Shown here: positions 25,808 to 35,327 of the stretch, one piece after another
Layout of the letters: each line of letters begins with the position of its first letter
Position numbering within the stretch: the stretch's first letter is position 1
Assembly: GCA_016592635.1 (NCBI GenBank)
Contig: AP023240.1
Location: 1,426,001-1,490,000, forward strand
DNA length: 64,000 bases
Reading direction: 5' to 3'
Source: Methyloprofundus sp.
Lineage (GTDB): Bacteria > Pseudomonadota > Gammaproteobacteria > Methylococcales > Methylomonadaceae
Translations under genes and position numbers: made by a program
The notes under the pieces: generated by a model
The model's database searches: none
What the model was told of the DNA's origin: nothing
Seen by the model: only the letters and a program-made list of their open reading frames with translations

Positions 25808-28315
25808 TTGAAAATCGTAATTGTAGGTGGCGTTGCTGGTGGAGCAACTGCAGCAGCACGTCTTAGACGTAATGATGAGATGGCTGAAATTGTTTTGGTT
25901 GAGCGAGGTCAATACATTAGCTTTGCTAATTGCGGCTTGCCTTACCATATTTCAGGCACCATAGCAGAGCGGGAGCAACTACTGGTTACTTCTGAATCAA
26001 CTTTTAAGGATCGTTATCAGGTTGATGTGCGCAGCCATACAGAAGCAATTACTATTGATCGAAAAGCTAAAGTAATCCGCTTACGCAACCTCACGACTGG
26101 AGATGAAATCGATGAGGCATACGATAAGTTGTTGCTTTCACCTGGTGCTGCATCATTACACCCCAAGTTACCTGGGATAGATTCAACAAGAGTTTTTGGT
26201 TTACATAATATTCCCGATCTTGATCATATTATGGTACACCTAAACGAGCATACAGCACATCGTGCCGTGGTAATTGGTGGTGGTTTTATCGGTATTGAAG
26301 TTGCAGAAAATCTGCATGACCGAGGCATTTCCACTACTTTGGTAGAAGGTACTGACCAGATTCTGGCACCATTAGATTATGAAATGGCGGCTATTGTGCA
26401 TTCACATATGCATGATAAAAATCTTGAACTTTATTTGGTGGATAGAGTAGAGAAGTTTGAAGATAAAGAGGATTATACGGTTGTTTATCTTGCCAGTGGT
26501 CGTCGCTTACAGGCTGATATTATCATTTTAGCTATTGGTGTGCATCCTGAGGTTACCTTGGCCAAAGCCGCTGATCTGGAACTTGGGTCTACTGGTGGGA
26601 TTAAGGTTAATGCACATTTACAAACTTCAGATTCTGATATTTATGCAGTCGGTGATGCCATTGAAATCACGCAGACGATTAGTGGCCAGTCCGCACTCAT
26701 TCCATTAGCGGGTCCAGCGAACCGACAAGGGCGAATGGCAGCTGATAATATTATTTTTGCTAATAGCAGGGAGTATAAAGGCACTCTGGGTACGTCAATT
26801 TTAAAAGCATTTGATTTGACGGCTGCTTCTACAGGTTTAAATGAAAAGCAATTAAATGCTGCTGGTATCCCTTTTCTTAGTTGTATTACCCATAGTGGCT
26901 CGCATGCTAGTTATTATCCTGGGGCAAAGCAGGTTAGTATTAAACTGCTTTTTACTGCAGCAGGAAAAATTCTTGGAGCGCAGGCAGTTGGAGCTGATGG
27001 TGTTGATAAACGTATCGATGTGATTGCTACCGCGATACATGGTGGGTTGACTGTTGAAGATCTAACCGATCTAGAACTGGCTTATGCACCACCGTTTAGT
27101 TCAGCGAAAGACCCTGTCAATATGACTGGCTATGTTGCTACTAATATTCTGAATAAATCTGTAGCGACTATCGATTGGCGAGAATTGCGTGCTAATTTGG
27201 ACGATAAAGATTCCAAATTACAATTAATTGATGTGCGCACTACTGCAGAATTTGAGTTCGGTAGTATTCCCACTGCGCGTCATATTGATGTAAATAACCT
27301 ACGTACACAACTGCAGGAATTAGATCCAAATAGCCCATTAGTAGTATTTTGCCAAGTAGGCATACGTGGCTATCTTGCGTATAGAATCCTCAAGCAAAGA
27401 GGTTTTACGCAAGTGCGTAACCTTTCGGGTGGATATAAAACTTATTCATGGGCGGTTGATAAGCAATCTAACCCTGACATATTTCATTATGATGATCTTA
27501 AGTTACGTGACCCTGATGAAGTGGAAGCCGAGCGTAGTGGCAGTTGTGCAGTCAGTGCGGCTCTTATTGCCTCGGATACTAATAGCGAGCTGCACGTTCT
27601 AAATGCCGTTGGTTTACAGTGCCCAGGCCCAATCATGAAAACTTATAATGCCATGAATGCGCTTGAGGCAGGGGAATTGCTAGAAGTGACTGCTTCTGAT
27701 CCCGCTTTTGGGCGTGATGTACGTGCGTGGGCAAAAAAGACTGGTAATAATTTGTTATCGGTAAAAGCAGAGAAAGGCCTGGTTGTGGTTTTACTGCGCA
27801 AAGTGGATGTTGCACCTGTTGTTTCTACAACGGTAGCAACTAAAGATAAGCTTACCTTAGTTGTATTCTCGGATGACTTGGATAAAGTGATGGCCAGCAT
27901 GATTATTGCCAATGGTGCGCTTGCCATGGGTAAGCCCGTTAGCCTGTTTTTTACCTTTTGGGGCTTGGATGTCATTCGTAAAGAAGATTCACCATCGCTT
28001 AATAAACCGTTAATGGATCGTATGTTTAGTGCTATGTTGCCTTCAGGAACAGATCATCTTAATTCCATTTCAAAAATGGATATGCATGGTTTGGGCGCTA
28101 AGATGATTCGGAAAGTGATGCAAGATAAAGGGGTGGAAACCCCAAGTAATTTATTACAAAATCTTGTGGAAGGGGGAGCACAGCTTATTGCCTGTCAGAT
28201 GTCTATGGATGTTATGGGAATTCGACATGAAGAACTTATTGATGGCGTGGAGTTAGGAGGGGTTGCTGCATTCCTTGGTGAAGCAGGCGAGTCTGGGACT
28301 ACGTTGTTTATTTAA
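25808..28315 (+). CDS. CoA-disulfide-reductase / rhodanese / TusA / DsrE-like fusion oxidoreductase
   Basis: The start is a TTG at 25808 (KIVIVGGVAGGATAAARLRR), with AAAGG about 11 nt upstream; no ATG precedes it in frame. About 835 aa in four parts: an FAD/NADH pyridine-nucleotide disulfide reductase of the CoADR type with the single active-site Cys42 in SFANCGLPYH; a rhodanese domain (about 455-555) with Cys in VFCQVGIRGY; a TusA domain (about 595-670) with CPGPIMK; and a C-terminal DsrE2-like domain (about 680-835). It probably reduces persulfide or polysulfide and relays sulfane sulfur along these domains. It stands as a single gene. Confidence 0.88.
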   Translation: MKIVIVGGVAGGATAAARLRRNDEMAEIVLVERGQYISFANCGLPYHISGTIAEREQLLVTSESTFKDRYQVDVRSHTEAITIDRKAKVIRLRNLTTGDEIDEAYDKLLLSPGAASLHPKLPGIDSTRVFGLHNIPDLDHIMVHLNEHTAHRAVVIGGGFIGIEVAENLHDRGISTTLVEGTDQILAPLDYEMAAIVHSHMHDKNLELYLVDRVEKFEDKEDYTVVYLASGRRLQADIIILAIGVHPEVTLAKAADLELGSTGGIKVNAHLQTSDSDIYAVGDAIEITQTISGQSALIPLAGPANRQGRMAADNIIFANSREYKGTLGTSILKAFDLTAASTGLNEKQLNAAGIPFLSCITHSGSHASYYPGAKQVSIKLLFTAAGKILGAQAVGADGVDKRIDVIATAIHGGLTVEDLTDLELAYAPPFSSAKDPVNMTGYVATNILNKSVATIDWRELRANLDDKDSKLQLIDVRTTAEFEFGSIPTARHIDVNNLRTQLQELDPNSPLVVFCQVGIRGYLAYRILKQRGFTQVRNLSGGYKTYSWAVDKQSNPDIFHYDDLKLRDPDEVEAERSGSCAVSAALIASDTNSELHVLNAVGLQCPGPIMKTYNAMNALEAGELLEVTASDPAFGRDVRAWAKKTGNNLLSVKAEKGLVVVLLRKVDVAPVVSTTVATKDKLTLVVFSDDLDKVMASMIIANGALAMGKPVSLFFTFWGLDVIRKEDSPSLNKPLMDRMFSAMLPSGTDHLNSISKMDMHGLGAKMIRKVMQDKGVETPSNLLQNLVEGGAQLIACQMSMDVMGIRHEELIDGVELGGVAAFLGEAGESGTTLFI

Positions 28316-28350
28316 TTTTGGAATAGGCATTTTTAACACTTCATTTTTCT

Positions 28351-28482
28351 ATAATTTGCAGGGTTAATATGAAATATCGTGCAAAAAATGTATGGATTAA
28401 TGCCTTTATGTTAGGAGGTATTTTTAATTCATAATTATTACAATGGTTTATGAGTTAGTTTGTAGTTGGCATATATTGTGCT
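28351..28482 (+). promoter_or_regulatory. sigma-54 promoter with upstream activator-type repeat (copy 1)
   Basis: The -24/-12 element TGGCATATATTGTGCT has GG at 28468-28469 and GC at 28480-28481 (N10). About 90-110 bp upstream lies TTTGCA (28355-28360) and TGCAAA (28380-28385), 19 nt apart. The whole 132 bp aligns without a gap to 41202-41333. The leader to the gene at 28583 is about 90 nt. Confidence 0.75.
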
Positions 28483-28582
28483 TTATTGGTAATGAAGAGT
28501 GGGGTTTGCTGACTAAATTTACATAGTCGCAAACACCTCACTCAATAGACTTTTTAATACCCACAAAATAGAGGCATAAGTA

Positions 28583-29596
28583 ATGCAACACCTTAAATTA
28601 AAACCTATTGTAGTCACCATCGCATTAAGTACACTCACTAATATTGCAGCAGCAGAACTTAGAACTGAAAGAGCTGTAGTACCAAATGATGAAACTCATA
28701 GAGTCGCAGCAAGTTCTTATTTTGCCAGTACAGTGCAGGGGGACTTGTATATAGCGGCTCAGGTAAATGGGCAATTATTATTTTTTGCAAAAGAAGGGAC
28801 GGAAATATCATCTGAAGCTATTCCATATACAGAAAATGGTCAGTATTCAGGTGATATTCCATTGTTTAATTTTCCAGCAGCAGACATTGCACCTGGTCGA
28901 TATGCTATTTATCAGCTTATTACCGCATCTGGCAGTGACCCCTATGATTTTAGAAATTGGGTGGGTGGAGCGACAGGAATTAGTAGTATAAACTTCACTG
29001 TTGGCCTGCCTCCTGAGCAAAGTGGGGATTTTAATGGGGATGGCTTTGCGGATGATGACCAAAATAGAGATGGCTTTCATGATGACGACCAAAATAGAGA
29101 TGGCTTTCATGATGACGACCAAAATAAGGATGGTTTTCATGATGCCGATCATGGTAACAGCGGGCTAGGTGATAACGGTACTGGCTCAAATGATGATGGT
29201 CATGGGGCAAATGATAACGACACTGACTCAAATGATGATGGTCATGGGGCAAATGATAACGACACTGACTCAAATGATGATGATCATGGGGCAAATGATA
29301 ACGACACTGGATCAAATAATGGTACGGGTTCTGTTACACCTCCTACAACTAATGGAGGAGGGATACCTACAATTTCAGGAAATGCAGAAAAAGGAAGAGA
29401 TTTATATCAAAATTGTAGTAGTTCCAATTGTCATGGTTCTGATCCACAGAGAGGTCAAAATAAAATTTTTAGAGCGACTGAGTCTGCCAAAACCAGATCT
29501 GCAATTAATAGAAACAAAGGGGGGATGGGTTTTTTAAATTTTCTGACTGATGCAGATTTACAAGCTATCTCTGATTTTGTACGTAACCCACAGTAA
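28583..29596 (+). CDS. Secreted protein with DxDxDG acidic repeats and cytochrome-c-like C-terminus (paralogue 1)
   Basis: Signal peptide (cleaved after IAAA), then a ~125-residue N-domain of unknown type, then acidic calcium-binding-like repeats (FNGDGFADDD, three DDQNRDGFHD units), a Gly/Asn/Asp linker of three 14-residue repeats, and a C-terminal ~70-residue cytochrome-c-like domain. The haem motif is CSSSNCH (CX4CH), unlike CSQCH in the paralogue at 35328; GGMG supplies a possible distal Met. A GAGG site precedes the ATG. Preceded by a sigma-54 promoter and adjacent to the VTC operon. Likely periplasmic or surface electron-transfer or calcium-dependent protein; function not known. Confidence 0.75.
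   Translation: MQHLKLKPIVVTIALSTLTNIAAAELRTERAVVPNDETHRVAASSYFASTVQGDLYIAAQVNGQLLFFAKEGTEISSEAIPYTENGQYSGDIPLFNFPAADIAPGRYAIYQLITASGSDPYDFRNWVGGATGISSINFTVGLPPEQSGDFNGDGFADDDQNRDGFHDDDQNRDGFHDDDQNKDGFHDADHGNSGLGDNGTGSNDDGHGANDNDTDSNDDGHGANDNDTDSNDDDHGANDNDTGSNNGTGSVTPPTTNGGGIPTISGNAEKGRDLYQNCSSSNCHGSDPQRGQNKIFRATESAKTRSAINRNKGGMGFLNFLTDADLQAISDFVRNPQ
29051..29140 (+). repeat. Three 30-bp in-frame repeats (acidic 10-residue units)
   Basis: Nearly identical 30-bp units at 29051, 29081 and 29111 encode DDQNRDGFHD, a DxNxDG calcium-loop type. Confidence 0.85.
29181..29306 (+). repeat. Three 42-bp in-frame repeats (Asp/Asn linker)
   Basis: Units at 29181, 29223 and 29265 differ by only a few bases and encode 14-residue linker repeats (SNDDGHGANDNDTD type). 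Their near identity indicates recent slippage or recombination. Confidence 0.85.
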
Positions 29597-29663
29597 TAAA
29601 AATTGCTGCTGTGAAGGCTAGGATAATATAAATTTTGGTTGTATAAGTAGTCATACTAGAAAG

Positions 29664-29689
29664 CAGGCACATTACTACATTTGTGCCTG
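29664..29689. terminator. Weak hairpin between paralogue 1 and the VTC gene
   Basis: CAGGCACA (29664-29671) pairs with TGTGCCTG (29682-29689) between converging genes; no U-run follows. Confidence 0.3.
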
Positions 29690-29818
29690 TTCCAATATCC
29701 CCTTAATTAAGTGATACTCTAAATTCTTATTTTACAAATATATTAAATTCAAATAGTTACAGAGCGAATCTAGTTATGAGTTTGGCTGAAGGTTCTGTGT
29801 AATCAAGTATGTTTTTGT

Positions 29819-30655
29819 CTATACAAATACATAACTAGGCTCACGATCAAATGGCATAAACCAATCGCCATTATCATAGTAGGCGATATAAGAACTATTC
29901 ACATATTTAGAGAAACCAACCTGTTGCAAATTAAAGAGTCTTACTAAATCCAGCATCCAGTAAGGCACTGCACCAACATTGCATTTTAGCTCCAAAATAA
30001 CCCCTGAATCACTGTGGGTATTATTTGCATAAATGGTCTCATTATCATAATACGTCATGTCATAGCCGGAACATAGGTTGTATTCACTCTCAAGCCGATA
30101 TTGCATATTGGCATCCATTGTTACGCGTGCATACTCATCCACTGTCGAGAAAAAAGCTCTTCTGCTGTACTTGGTCAGAATTTTGGGCTCAATGGCATAA
30201 CTTATTGCCAACCTTAAAAATAATTCTTTATTGGCTTTTTCTGCATTGCTATCTGCTACAGGGACACGATAACTAGGATCCGTTAATATATGCGGCCATT
30301 GCTGTTCATCAGCCGTGGCACGATATTTCTTTACCACCCCTGAAATACCAGTTCTATTTTTAACCTCCAAAAAGTAAGGGGCTTGCTCGCCATCCCCATA
30401 AGCTCTTACCCGCATATTAAAGCGTATCGCTTTACCCTCTATTCTTTGCCTTAAAAATTCATAACTGGGCGAGTCAAAATACAAACTGGTTACCGCATAA
30501 AAATAATCATCTGCTTTAGCCAGTTCCGAGTAATAATCAAGTGAACAGTAGAGGTTGAGAAAATCTGTCATCGGCTCAACATATTCCCAAGGAATAAGAT
30601 ACTTGAGTTCATAGCGTTCTAACACCGGAGGTAAAGTATGAATAACTGACATCAT
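29819..30655 (-). CDS. VTC-domain polyphosphate polymerase-like protein
   Basis: Triphosphate-tunnel family homologous to the catalytic core of yeast Vtc4, which builds polyphosphate from ATP. Basic and acidic tunnel motifs are visible: RYELKYLIP, SLYFDSP, KAIRFNMRVRAYG, FLEVKNR, VKKYRA, KYSRRAF, RVTMDANM and a final ILELKCN. At 278 aa it is a soluble, cytoplasmic single domain. The gene shares an ATGA overlap with the TolC-like gene. Bacterial VTC genes typically sit with DUF4956, as here. Product could be polyphosphate or another phosphate-anhydride polymer. Confidence 0.85.
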   Translation of the reverse strand: MMSVIHTLPPVLERYELKYLIPWEYVEPMTDFLNLYCSLDYYSELAKADDYFYAVTSLYFDSPSYEFLRQRIEGKAIRFNMRVRAYGDGEQAPYFLEVKNRTGISGVVKKYRATADEQQWPHILTDPSYRVPVADSNAEKANKELFLRLAISYAIEPKILTKYSRRAFFSTVDEYARVTMDANMQYRLESEYNLCSGYDMTYYDNETIYANNTHSDSGVILELKCNVGAVPYWMLDLVRLFNLQQVGFSKYVNSSYIAYYDNGDWFMPFDREPSYVFV

Positions 30656-31887
30656 TCATTCTCCAAGTTGGCGACAAGTTCAGGTGTTCCTTGTTCCAAC
30701 CAATTACGTAGAGGTAGCTGGATCAACTGACCGGAAAGAGCCAAATAACGAAGATATAATTTTATGGCTTTATAGCGGGTATCAATGCTTCTTTTATTCT
30801 GCTCAAGCAAATCCTTGCGTAAACCCAGCATTAATACCGAGTTGCTTTGGATATACTCTTTTTGCAACTGTTTTTCCAGTCGTGTAATGTGCTTATGAAT
30901 TAAAGCCTGCTCTTCTGATAACCAATTGATATTCAATTGTATATCATGCATATTTTGCTTAAGACTCGCTAAATTTGCACGTAATTGTGCCTGCGCACCA
31001 TACAATTGGTATTTGTTTTTTGCGCGATTAAAACGCGTGCCCAAAGGAATGTTAACACCTAATAAAAAACCCATGGAATCATTGCGACTATCTTTATATT
31101 CAAAGCTCAGTAAATTAATCCCCAGCTGTTGCTCGGCCTTAGTTAACTGGCTTTCAGCCTGTAACATTTTTACCTTAAGCTGTGCCGCTTGAATATCAAG
31201 AGCCGACTGATGCATTGCTTTCATGCCGGATAATTTATTATGTAACTCATCGATATTGATTAACCACTGTGTATCCGGATTACGCAACAAATTCTCAGCA
31301 CTCTCCAAGGGAAGCTGCAACTGTTTTTGCAAAGCCTGCAAGCGACTGATATTCAAATCGGCCATATCTTTTGCTTGTTGCAAGATAGCTGTAATATCCA
31401 AAAATTTCTCGGCATTAAACTGCTGGGTGCTTACCCTACTACGCATCAGATTTTGCTCTTGACTCAACAGCTGAATACGCTGTAATAAATAGTGGGTTGC
31501 GTGCCGTTGCTCTAAATACGTAACCAGTTTTATATACCGCTTTTGCAAAGCAATATTGAGCTGTTGGTTATACTGGTGATTTTTCTGATTCGAATGCAGC
31601 TTTAAAAGCGTATTCTCTGCCGCTCGTTGCCCCCATGCTTTTGGTTTTATCCTTATTTCATATGCCTGCGCATGGTCATCAAAAGCAAATTTATTATCGA
31701 CCGAGGCATTAAAACGAAACTGCGCTGATTCAAGCCAACCACCAAGCACATTAACTGTGGCAGTAGATTCATCAAAAGCAGCAGGTGCTACCTCTGTTTG
31801 CGCCTTTAATAAAAAAGCCGAAATCGCATCATTTGCATTAACGGGCAGTACATAAAGTAGTACGCATAAATGTAATATATTTTTCAT
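30652..31887 (-). CDS. TolC-like outer-membrane efflux protein
   Basis: Predicted outer-membrane channel of a tripartite exporter. The ATG at 31885-31887 forms an ATGA overlap with the adaptor gene; an earlier frame start at 31899 is less likely. A signal peptide (LLYVLPVNA) precedes a mostly helical, Gln/Leu-rich protein with long coiled coils and a conserved LLGVNIPLGTRF strand typical of the TolC barrel half. At 411 aa, standard for the family. Confidence 0.8.
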   Translation of the reverse strand: MKNILHLCVLLYVLPVNANDAISAFLLKAQTEVAPAAFDESTATVNVLGGWLESAQFRFNASVDNKFAFDDHAQAYEIRIKPKAWGQRAAENTLLKLHSNQKNHQYNQQLNIALQKRYIKLVTYLEQRHATHYLLQRIQLLSQEQNLMRSRVSTQQFNAEKFLDITAILQQAKDMADLNISRLQALQKQLQLPLESAENLLRNPDTQWLINIDELHNKLSGMKAMHQSALDIQAAQLKVKMLQAESQLTKAEQQLGINLLSFEYKDSRNDSMGFLLGVNIPLGTRFNRAKNKYQLYGAQAQLRANLASLKQNMHDIQLNINWLSEEQALIHKHITRLEKQLQKEYIQSNSVLMLGLRKDLLEQNKRSIDTRYKAIKLYLRYLALSGQLIQLPLRNWLEQGTPELVANLENE

Positions 31888-33833
31888 CGTAAACCACACG
31901 ATGCCGGAAAAAAGAGCTTAATATATTTTGAAGTCAGGTGACTTCCCTCATCAAAGACAACAGTTAATAATGACTTTTCGGGGTTATATGCGAGCCCCTC
32001 AGCTTGTAAATCATGAAACTGCCTGATTTTAGTCAACTTGCCACTGTCTAACTGATAGCGCCAAAGTACGCTATTTTTCATAACCGATGGTGAGGTACTA
32101 AGCAAAATAAGTTGATCATTTATATGAATCATATCGGATAAGCGCATAGGCTCGCCAGTTTCAGGATTAAGCAATTTGAATGTTTGCCATATTTCTGCAT
32201 GAGGCATTGCACCTGAAAATAATGCGTCTACATTATCAATTTTGATAATAAGCGTGTTATCACTGCCAATATTCGGTGCCTTAAAGCCAATATACAGGGT
32301 ATTATTTTCGACAAAATGCGATTCAATATCCAGTGTCTGCTCAGTGATGGCTTGGTTCAGAAAAGTCATCAAATCAACCGATAACTGTCTATCCCGAATG
32401 TCTTTAAGTATCGCATAGAAATCGACTGCTTGTTGCTTGATCACTTGTTGGTCCTGGTATTGAAACCGAACCAATTTTTTACGTTTCGACTTTAAATTAC
32501 CATTAGCACTATGTGACGATGAACTGAGTATATAAACATAATCACCATCAAAACTGATGCTTTCCAAATCATCTATATCAAGATTTTTACGCATTTTTAA
32601 ACGCGCTGTAATCACACCTTCGTCTTGCATAATAAACACACCGGGCTTGCCTTGATGTTGTTCATCACTCACAAGTAAGTAATGCCCGGCTTGTGAGTTC
32701 CATACCACTCCCGATGCCTCGATAGTGCCAAGTTTTACTGCTGAATTATTCGTTGTAATAGGCAAAACCACAGCAGGAATATTTACCGCTGCATTAGCCG
32801 TGCTAATTCCCAAAGCCACTGCTGTTGCAAGTGGCGGATGTTCTAATAATACTTCAACCTTCTCCCCAAATAATAACGAGTGCTGAAGGTTATTAAGACG
32901 CACCACAACTTCACGTCCCCATGTTGGAATCATGGGATTTTTTTTCAGCCGATCTGGATATTCAATAATACGTTTACCCAAGCTTTCCACCACTCCCATG
33001 ATAGTGGGTACCGCCTGATGTTGCGCAATGGATTTGACCCAAACGGCCTGACCAATTTGCACATCATTTAGAATATTTTCATGAATATACCCTTTAACAT
33101 AACGAGGAATTTTGCTTTGCACACTGATAATAGGTTGGTACGGTGGCACAAGCTCACCTGCTTTAAAGTTAACATTACCAATACGCCCATCAAATAATGC
33201 CGTTACCTTTAAGCTTACATCTTGACGTTGTAAATCGCGTTGCCGATGATAAAGTTCATTAATTTGAGCATCAATAGGGCGAGAGCTTGAATGTAACTGT
33301 TCTGTTAAATGCCCTATTTCAGCCTGCACGCCTGCTATTAAATATCTACGCTTCTTTTTTAAATCAGCCAACTCGGTGTTATCGTTGATCACAACGGGGT
33401 TTACCTGATTCTCCGTCATACTATTCAACATATTGGCATTAATCTGTAAACGGAATTCCAGTGTATGAATTTGACGATCCATGTCAGCAATAATGGCTTG
33501 TTTTTTTGCTGATAATCCAGCCAACTGGCTATTAATGGTATTATTTGTTTCTTGCTTTTGTAACTCATGTTGTCTGATTTCTTGGCTAATAGTAGCCAGC
33601 TCTGCATTTAACTGCTGTCGCCGTACTTCCAAAATCGGTGCACCTTGTTCAATTTCAGCACCAGCACGCCCAAAAACTCTTACAACTTCAACAGGATACT
33701 GAAAACTAATCGTTTGTTCACGCTCACCTGCAATACCAAAAAAATGTTGTGATTTATCCGAAAAAGAATCAGATAAGATAAACATGCCTATTAAAGAAAT
33801 GACCCAAAAAGTAGGTAGTATTAATTTTTGCAT
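31884..33833 (-). CDS. HlyD-type periplasmic adaptor fused to a probable beta-propeller
   Basis: The N-terminal membrane anchor (about 5-20) is followed by a lipoyl half, a ~130-residue coiled coil (about 70-200) and a beta-barrel region (PRYVKGYIHENILNDVQIGQ, EVVVRLNNL), all as in membrane-fusion proteins. From about residue 365 to 649 there is a different domain: repeated strand segments such as GHYLLVSDEQ, FDGDYVYILSS, NTLYIGFKAPN, INDQLILLSTS and EGLAYNPEKSLLTVVFDEG. It looks like a phytase-esterase-type propeller. Such a fusion is unusual; typical HlyD adaptors stop at about 400 aa. It lies 11 bp downstream of the DUF4956 gene. Confidence 0.75.
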   Translation of the reverse strand: MQKLILPTFWVISLIGMFILSDSFSDKSQHFFGIAGEREQTISFQYPVEVVRVFGRAGAEIEQGAPILEVRRQQLNAELATISQEIRQHELQKQETNNTINSQLAGLSAKKQAIIADMDRQIHTLEFRLQINANMLNSMTENQVNPVVINDNTELADLKKKRRYLIAGVQAEIGHLTEQLHSSSRPIDAQINELYHRQRDLQRQDVSLKVTALFDGRIGNVNFKAGELVPPYQPIISVQSKIPRYVKGYIHENILNDVQIGQAVWVKSIAQHQAVPTIMGVVESLGKRIIEYPDRLKKNPMIPTWGREVVVRLNNLQHSLLFGEKVEVLLEHPPLATAVALGISTANAAVNIPAVVLPITTNNSAVKLGTIEASGVVWNSQAGHYLLVSDEQHQGKPGVFIMQDEGVITARLKMRKNLDIDDLESISFDGDYVYILSSSSHSANGNLKSKRKKLVRFQYQDQQVIKQQAVDFYAILKDIRDRQLSVDLMTFLNQAITEQTLDIESHFVENNTLYIGFKAPNIGSDNTLIIKIDNVDALFSGAMPHAEIWQTFKLLNPETGEPMRLSDMIHINDQLILLSTSPSVMKNSVLWRYQLDSGKLTKIRQFHDLQAEGLAYNPEKSLLTVVFDEGSHLTSKYIKLFFPASCGLR

Positions 33834-33844
33834 AATGAAACCTC

Positions 33845-34528
33845 CTATATATCTACCGTTGATTCTTGCATCATCAAACTAAGGCCTTGCAAATCTTGAA
33901 TTGATTTTAAGTTAGCCATAAAGTCTTCATAAGAGTAACCTTTACGTAACTTTATATGGTAGGCATAGTCTAGACGCTGCCCTTGCGCTATTTCCCTTAA
34001 AGTCACCAATGCAAAGGATTTACAATACTCATGCATCAGCGTCTCCAAGACTTTTTGGTCTTGATTGTTTATGCCTAAATTAAACCTCAACATGCCATCA
34101 AAGTAATTATTCGGCCCTAACGGCGAGTAATACAAAATAATGGCAGCCAATGAAAATCCTATGGTACCGACTATTGCGACCGGAAAAGCATAAGCACCAC
34201 AAGAAATACCTGCCGCAAGAGAGGCAAATAAAAATAAGGTATCCCGTGGGTCTTTGAAGTTGGTACGAAAGCGAATAATAGACATTGCTGCCATAATACC
34301 AATACCTCGCGACAAACTATCACCAACCGATTGAATGACAACAGCAGAAATAATCGAAATCAATACAATAGATTGCACATAATTGCGTGAATAAGATAAG
34401 CCTCGAAATGTTTTCTGATACACAAGAGCCAAGGCAGTTGATAGGATAAAGGCAAGTAAAATTGTAAATATCAGCACATTGATACTTTCAATTTCTGTTG
34501 CCGATTGTACGGTTAATGATTGAAACAT
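33845..34528 (-). CDS. DUF4956 membrane protein
   Basis: First gene of the operon, 227 aa. About four membrane helices (residues 18-140), then a ~90-residue soluble C-domain. The family signature is clear: SRNYVQSIVLISIISAVVIQ, GDSLSRGIGIMAAMSIIRFR, FKDPRDTLFLFASLAAGISC. DUF4956 proteins are repeatedly found beside VTC genes and may move or anchor the polymer. The mechanism is unknown. Confidence 0.9.
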   Translation of the reverse strand: MFQSLTVQSATEIESINVLIFTILLAFILSTALALVYQKTFRGLSYSRNYVQSIVLISIISAVVIQSVGDSLSRGIGIMAAMSIIRFRTNFKDPRDTLFLFASLAAGISCGAYAFPVAIVGTIGFSLAAIILYYSPLGPNNYFDGMLRFNLGINNQDQKVLETLMHEYCKSFALVTLREIAQGQRLDYAYHIKLRKGYSYEDFMANLKSIQDLQGLSLMMQESTVDI

Positions 34529-34723
34529 TGTTCTCCTGTGGGCGAACCCCTGTGTGATACTTTAATTTTTAATGAATACTCAGGCGTAATTGATTTAATG
34601 ACACCACATAGGTTTTTTCATCATCAAAATGCATACACGGCACATAGCAGGCTATGCAAGTATTTATGCAGTACCGAAGGTGAAAAAAGACAAGTAAAAT
34701 GTCGAAGCAATTATGCTTGGGTA

Positions 34724-34800
34724 CTTAGGGACGAGAATTTAATAATAGCCGAGTCAAAAGACAAGCAAGACTCGAGTATTGTTGAGCTCTCGCGCCTCAA
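34724..34800. repeat. Complete 77-bp palindromic element
   Basis: CTTAGGGACGAGAATTTAAT and downstream bases form the left arm; GACTCGAGTATTGTTGAGCT and downstream bases form the right arm, with a 13-nt loop. Single arms of the same family occur at 10732, 19148 and 48864. It resembles a small MITE or a REP-type hairpin; no flanking duplication was confirmed. Confidence 0.7.
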
Positions 34801-34966
34801 TTTTACACTTCATAAATACATACATAAATCATGCCATAAATAATTTAATATTTATAATTCAAAAACTTAATAATAATACCTCCTTTGCAATATATAATAT
34901 CCTCTAGAAAACACCCCATTTCATACAATAATTGCAGAGTTGATGACATGACTGCAAAAAAAGTAT

Positions 34967-35000
34967 GCTGCCTTCACAGACAGACAGACAGGAAGGCAGC
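34967..35000. repeat. Intergenic hairpin with CAGA repeats in the loop
   Basis: GCTGCCTTC (34967-34975) pairs with GAAGGCAGC (34992-35000); the loop is a short ACAG repeat. The rest of 34529-35327 has no gene. Confidence 0.5.
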
Positions 35001-35144
35001 ACGACAATTCAATCAATAACACCTAATACATCTCTATTATTTATTTAACTCAAATAGATATATAAAATTATTCCTTAAACTACATATGTCATTCGGCTTC
35101 GAACCATCTAAAATTCAACTCATACCCTTGTAATACACTGTCAC

Positions 35145-35267
35145 ATATCATGCAAAATATGTATGGTAAATAAGAGAACTGCCTGTACCACTCACTTTTA
35201 TCCAATAAAAATAACATTAAAAATCAATATCATAAAAAAAGCACTGCTTTATGGTATGAATTATGCT
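35145..35267 (+). promoter_or_regulatory. sigma-54 promoter with activator-type sequence (third unit)
   Basis: TGGTATGAATTATGCT has GG at 35253-35254 and GC at 35265-35266 (N10), about 60 bp before paralogue 2. ATATCATGCAAAATATGTAT (35145-35164) matches the upstream element of copies 1 and 2. A further TTGCA/TGCAAA pair lies at 34932-34958. Confidence 0.6.
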
Positions 35268-35327
35268 TAATATTTTCTCAAAGACATAAATTTTAACCCC
35301 CTATTGACTACTCACTTAAAGATAACA

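Noticed and set aside
29051..29306. CRISPR-like array
   Set aside because: Repeats are in-frame, contiguous without spacers and inside a coding gene.
34520..34843. 107-aa frame on the plus strand
   Set aside because: No ribosome site, composition unlike a protein, and it covers the palindromic element and the DUF4956 promoter.
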